Below are positions 6,771 to 7,990 of a DNA stretch of 7,990 nt, piece by piece (within the stretch, counting starts at the first letter, position 1; each line of letters opens with the position of its first letter). The notes beneath the pieces were generated by a model. It saw nothing but the letters and a program-made list of their open reading frames with translations, had not been told where the DNA came from and did no database searches. This DNA is from a bacterium. GTDB lineage: Bacteria; Pseudomonadota; Alphaproteobacteria; Rhizobiales; Xanthobacteraceae. The position numbers were made by a program, and so were the translations under genes. The DNA lies in NCBI GenBank assembly GCA_029946075.1, contig JAQSDT010000068.1, forward strand, positions 1-7,990, given 5' to 3'.

Positions 6771-6806
6771 CGGCCTACGGCCACCTCCCCCGTAAGACGG
6801 GGGAGG
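6764..6806 (-). repeat. Palindromic intergenic repeat, copy B (inverted relative to copy A)
   Basis: Read on the minus strand, this 43-base element matches copy A at 2441-2481 with one substitution and two extra loop bases. Its main hairpin is CCTCCCCCGT (6784-6793) with ACGGGGGAGG (6797-6806), a perfect 10-bp stem around AAG. It begins 37 bases past the DUF35 gene's stop, so relative to the gene it follows it has the same orientation and nearly the same position as copy A after the LLM gene. Confidence 0.8.
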
Positions 6807-6843
6807 AGAAGAAAGGAGATTCTGATCCCGCCAGGACGACGGC

Positions 6844-7365
6844 TCATTCCTGCGGATAGCGCCAGGGCTTGTCGGGCTGGGCCGCATTCTCGTCGATGGT
6901 CCACTGCGGCAAGGCGAGGCCCGGCGCCACGTCGGCGAAGACCATGCGGACGCGCGTGCCGATGCCGACGCGGCGCACCATCTCCGGCGGCGCCAGAGTG
7001 CCATCCGGCAGAGCGAGATTGCCGACCACGCGCAAGGCTTCGTGTTCCGTGGGCTGGCCCTTCTGGGTATCGAGGTCGACCAGGAGCACGAGATAGGGCG
7101 TGTGCGCCTTGAAGGCCGGCTGAATGGCGTGATGGACTTCGGTGTAGGAGTGGACGGCACCCCGCCCCTCGACCGCCACCCAGGTCGACTTCGGACTGGC
7201 ACACCACGGGCAGGCCGTGGTCGGCGGATAGCGCAGCAGGCCGCAGGCGCTGCATTTCTGCAGATGGAAGTCGTGCGCCGCGCAGTGCTTGAAGAACGCC
7301 AGGTTCTCGACATCGAGGTCGTTGATGTCGAGCGGCATGCCGAGGTAGGTGGCCTGGATCCCCAT
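6844..7365 (-). CDS. Zn-ribbon/OB-fold (DUF35) acyl-CoA-associated protein
   Basis: A 173-residue member of the DUF35 family. The N-terminal helix region is followed by a rubredoxin-like zinc ribbon with Cys38-x2-Cys41 (KCSACG) and Cys52-x2-Cys55 (ACPWCAS). An OB-fold follows at about 62-155: GRGAVHSYTEVHH (68-80), YLVLLVDLD (91-99), VVGNL (113-117) and GTRVRMVFADV (136-146). Such proteins form complexes with thiolase-like partners, binding the CoA part of the substrate; ChsH2 with Ltp2 in steroid side-chain breakdown is the best-known case. The start is ATG at 7365, preceded by GAGGGG at the right distance. The frame stays open to 7473, but that extension lies over the thiolase 3' end and is rejected. 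Only 17 bases separate it from the upstream thiolase, so the two are an operon. GC content matches the host. The substrate cannot be deduced from this window. Confidence 0.9.
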   Translation of the reverse strand: MGIQATYLGMPLDINDLDVENLAFFKHCAAHDFHLQKCSACGLLRYPPTTACPWCASPKSTWVAVEGRGAVHSYTEVHHAIQPAFKAHTPYLVLLVDLDTQKGQPTEHEALRVVGNLALPDGTLAPPEMVRRVGIGTRVRMVFADVAPGLALPQWTIDENAAQPDKPWRYPQE

Positions 7366-7382
7366 CGTGCTGTCCCCTCTTC

Positions 7383-7990
7383 TCAGTCGCGCCGCATGAC
7401 CATGGCCGAGCCGGTGCCGGGGTTCGCCCAGCCCATGTTGGTCGTCAGCTCGCACTTCCTGGCCTGGCGGCACCCGCCCTCGCGGTAGTCGTAGGTGTGC
7501 CGTCGGGACCGATCGGACAGGAATCGTCGGCGTCGTGGCGCAGCTGGCGCACGTTCTCGATCACCATGTTGATGCCGTGCGTATAGCCCTCGCACAGGTG
7601 ACCGCCGCTGGTGTTGTTGGGCCGCCGCCCGCCGAGGCGGATCGTGCCGTCGCTGACATAGGCGCCGCCCTCGCCCTTCCTGCAGAAGCCGTAATCCTCG
7701 AGCTGCAGCATGGTGGTGAAGGTGAAGGCGTCGTACGAGCCGGTGACGTCGATATCCTCCGGGCCGACCCCGGCATTGGGCCACAGGATCTCGCGGGCAT
7801 AGTGGCCGGCGACCGTCGAGATCGGCCCGTGCTGGTAGTGCATGTCCATGCGCGGCTTGCTGCAGCGGCCGACGACGCTGCGGATCAGGGCGCGGGGATG
7901 GCGGCAGTCGCGCGCGCGATCGGCGCTGCTCACCACCAGCGCGGTGCCGTTGTCGGTCTCGACGCAGCAGTCGAGCAGGTGCAGCGGCTT
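7383..7990 (-). pseudogene. Thiolase-like acyl-CoA enzyme (SCP2/Ltp2 type), C-terminal part, apparent frameshift near 7500, cut by window edge
   Basis: Only the C-terminal part is visible; the gene enters from beyond 7990. In the first frame the window starts with LHLLDCCVETDNG, followed by the thiolase C-lobe: PEDIDVTGSYDAFTFTTM, the GFCRKGEGGAYVSDG segment, and NNTSGGHLCEGYTHGINM, running to CPIGPDG (about 7499). That frame then drifts into TPTTTARAG and stops at 7445. The family-like ending, HTYDYREGGCRQARKCEL to GTGSAMVMRRD, is found in the other frame and stops at 7383. A single lost base near 7499-7502 would rejoin them. The catalytic GHP of true thiolases is replaced by GYT (GYTHG, 7574-7588), and the C-terminal Cys-Gly motif is absent, as in Ltp2-type aldolases partnered by DUF35 proteins. 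A sequencing or assembly error would leave an intact gene; otherwise the last 38 or so residues are lost. Confidence 0.75.

Larger units (their letters stand above)
6570..6843. other. Repeat-bearing intergenic gap after the SIR2 gene
   Basis: Apart from the tiny frames at the SIR2 stop, nothing coding is supported in this gap. It holds a long inverted repeat (6732-6770) that merges with repeat copy B (6764-6806). The minus-strand frames that cross it are translations of the repeat and lack a start of their own. It lies between the 3' ends of convergent genes. No T-rich intrinsic terminator for the SIR2 gene is evident. Confidence 0.6.

Noticed and set aside
6638..7313. Two open frames of about 205 codons on the minus strand over the DUF35 gene
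   Set aside because: Both are out of frame with the zinc-ribbon protein and their ends are translations of the palindromic repeat. The DUF35 frame has the Cys motifs and a proper start.
7042..7488. 148-codon plus-strand frame over the DUF35 and thiolase genes
   Set aside because: Antisense shadow with no family-like motif; both genes it covers are well supported on the minus strand.
1..7990. Transposase, integrase, tRNA or rRNA that could explain the insert
   Set aside because: I looked for these on both strands and found no protein motif or cloverleaf that I could support.

Overview
The window is high-GC chromosomal DNA, most likely from an alphaproteobacterium (Reyranella/Rhodospirillales/Hyphomicrobiales-like). 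The basis is the strongly GC-biased codon use of the flanking genes, the presence of an F420/LLM-type oxidoreductase and a thiolase plus DUF35 pair, and GC-rich palindromic intergenic repeats. The assignment is an inference from style and gene content, not from a marker gene.

Layout. Bases 1-249 hold no gene I can support. An SGNH-hydrolase-like, membrane-anchored protein lies on the minus strand (250-1314). It is divergent from a luciferase-like (LLM class) oxidoreductase on the plus strand (1383-2420). After a repeat-rich gap (2421-2732) comes one very large plus-strand gene (2733-6569, 1278 residues): an N-terminal SIR2-family NADase-like domain, a long unassigned helical middle, and a C-terminal region that looks like DUF4020. 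A second gap (6570-6843) carries another copy of the same repeat. The window ends with a minus-strand pair: a 173-residue zinc-ribbon/OB-fold (DUF35) protein (6844-7365), preceded by a thiolase-like acyl-CoA enzyme that runs off the right edge and carries an apparent frameshift near base 7500.

The biological centre of interest is the SIR2 gene. It looks like a single-gene anti-phage effector of the defence-associated sirtuin (DSR) kind, expected to deplete NAD+ when triggered. Its base composition is clearly lower in GC than its neighbours. It sits alone between the 3' ends of two convergent metabolic genes, and matching hairpin repeats in inverted orientation lie on either side. This is the picture of an accessory gene dropped into a convergent intergenic slot. 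Two tiny overlapping reading frames start at its stop codon behind a strong ribosome-binding sequence and may be the stub of a lost second gene.

The flanking genes are ordinary metabolism. The thiolase and DUF35 proteins are expected to act as one complex on a CoA thioester. The visible thiolase part lacks the usual catalytic His and C-terminal Cys signatures, which points toward an Ltp2-like aldolase rather than a true thiolase.
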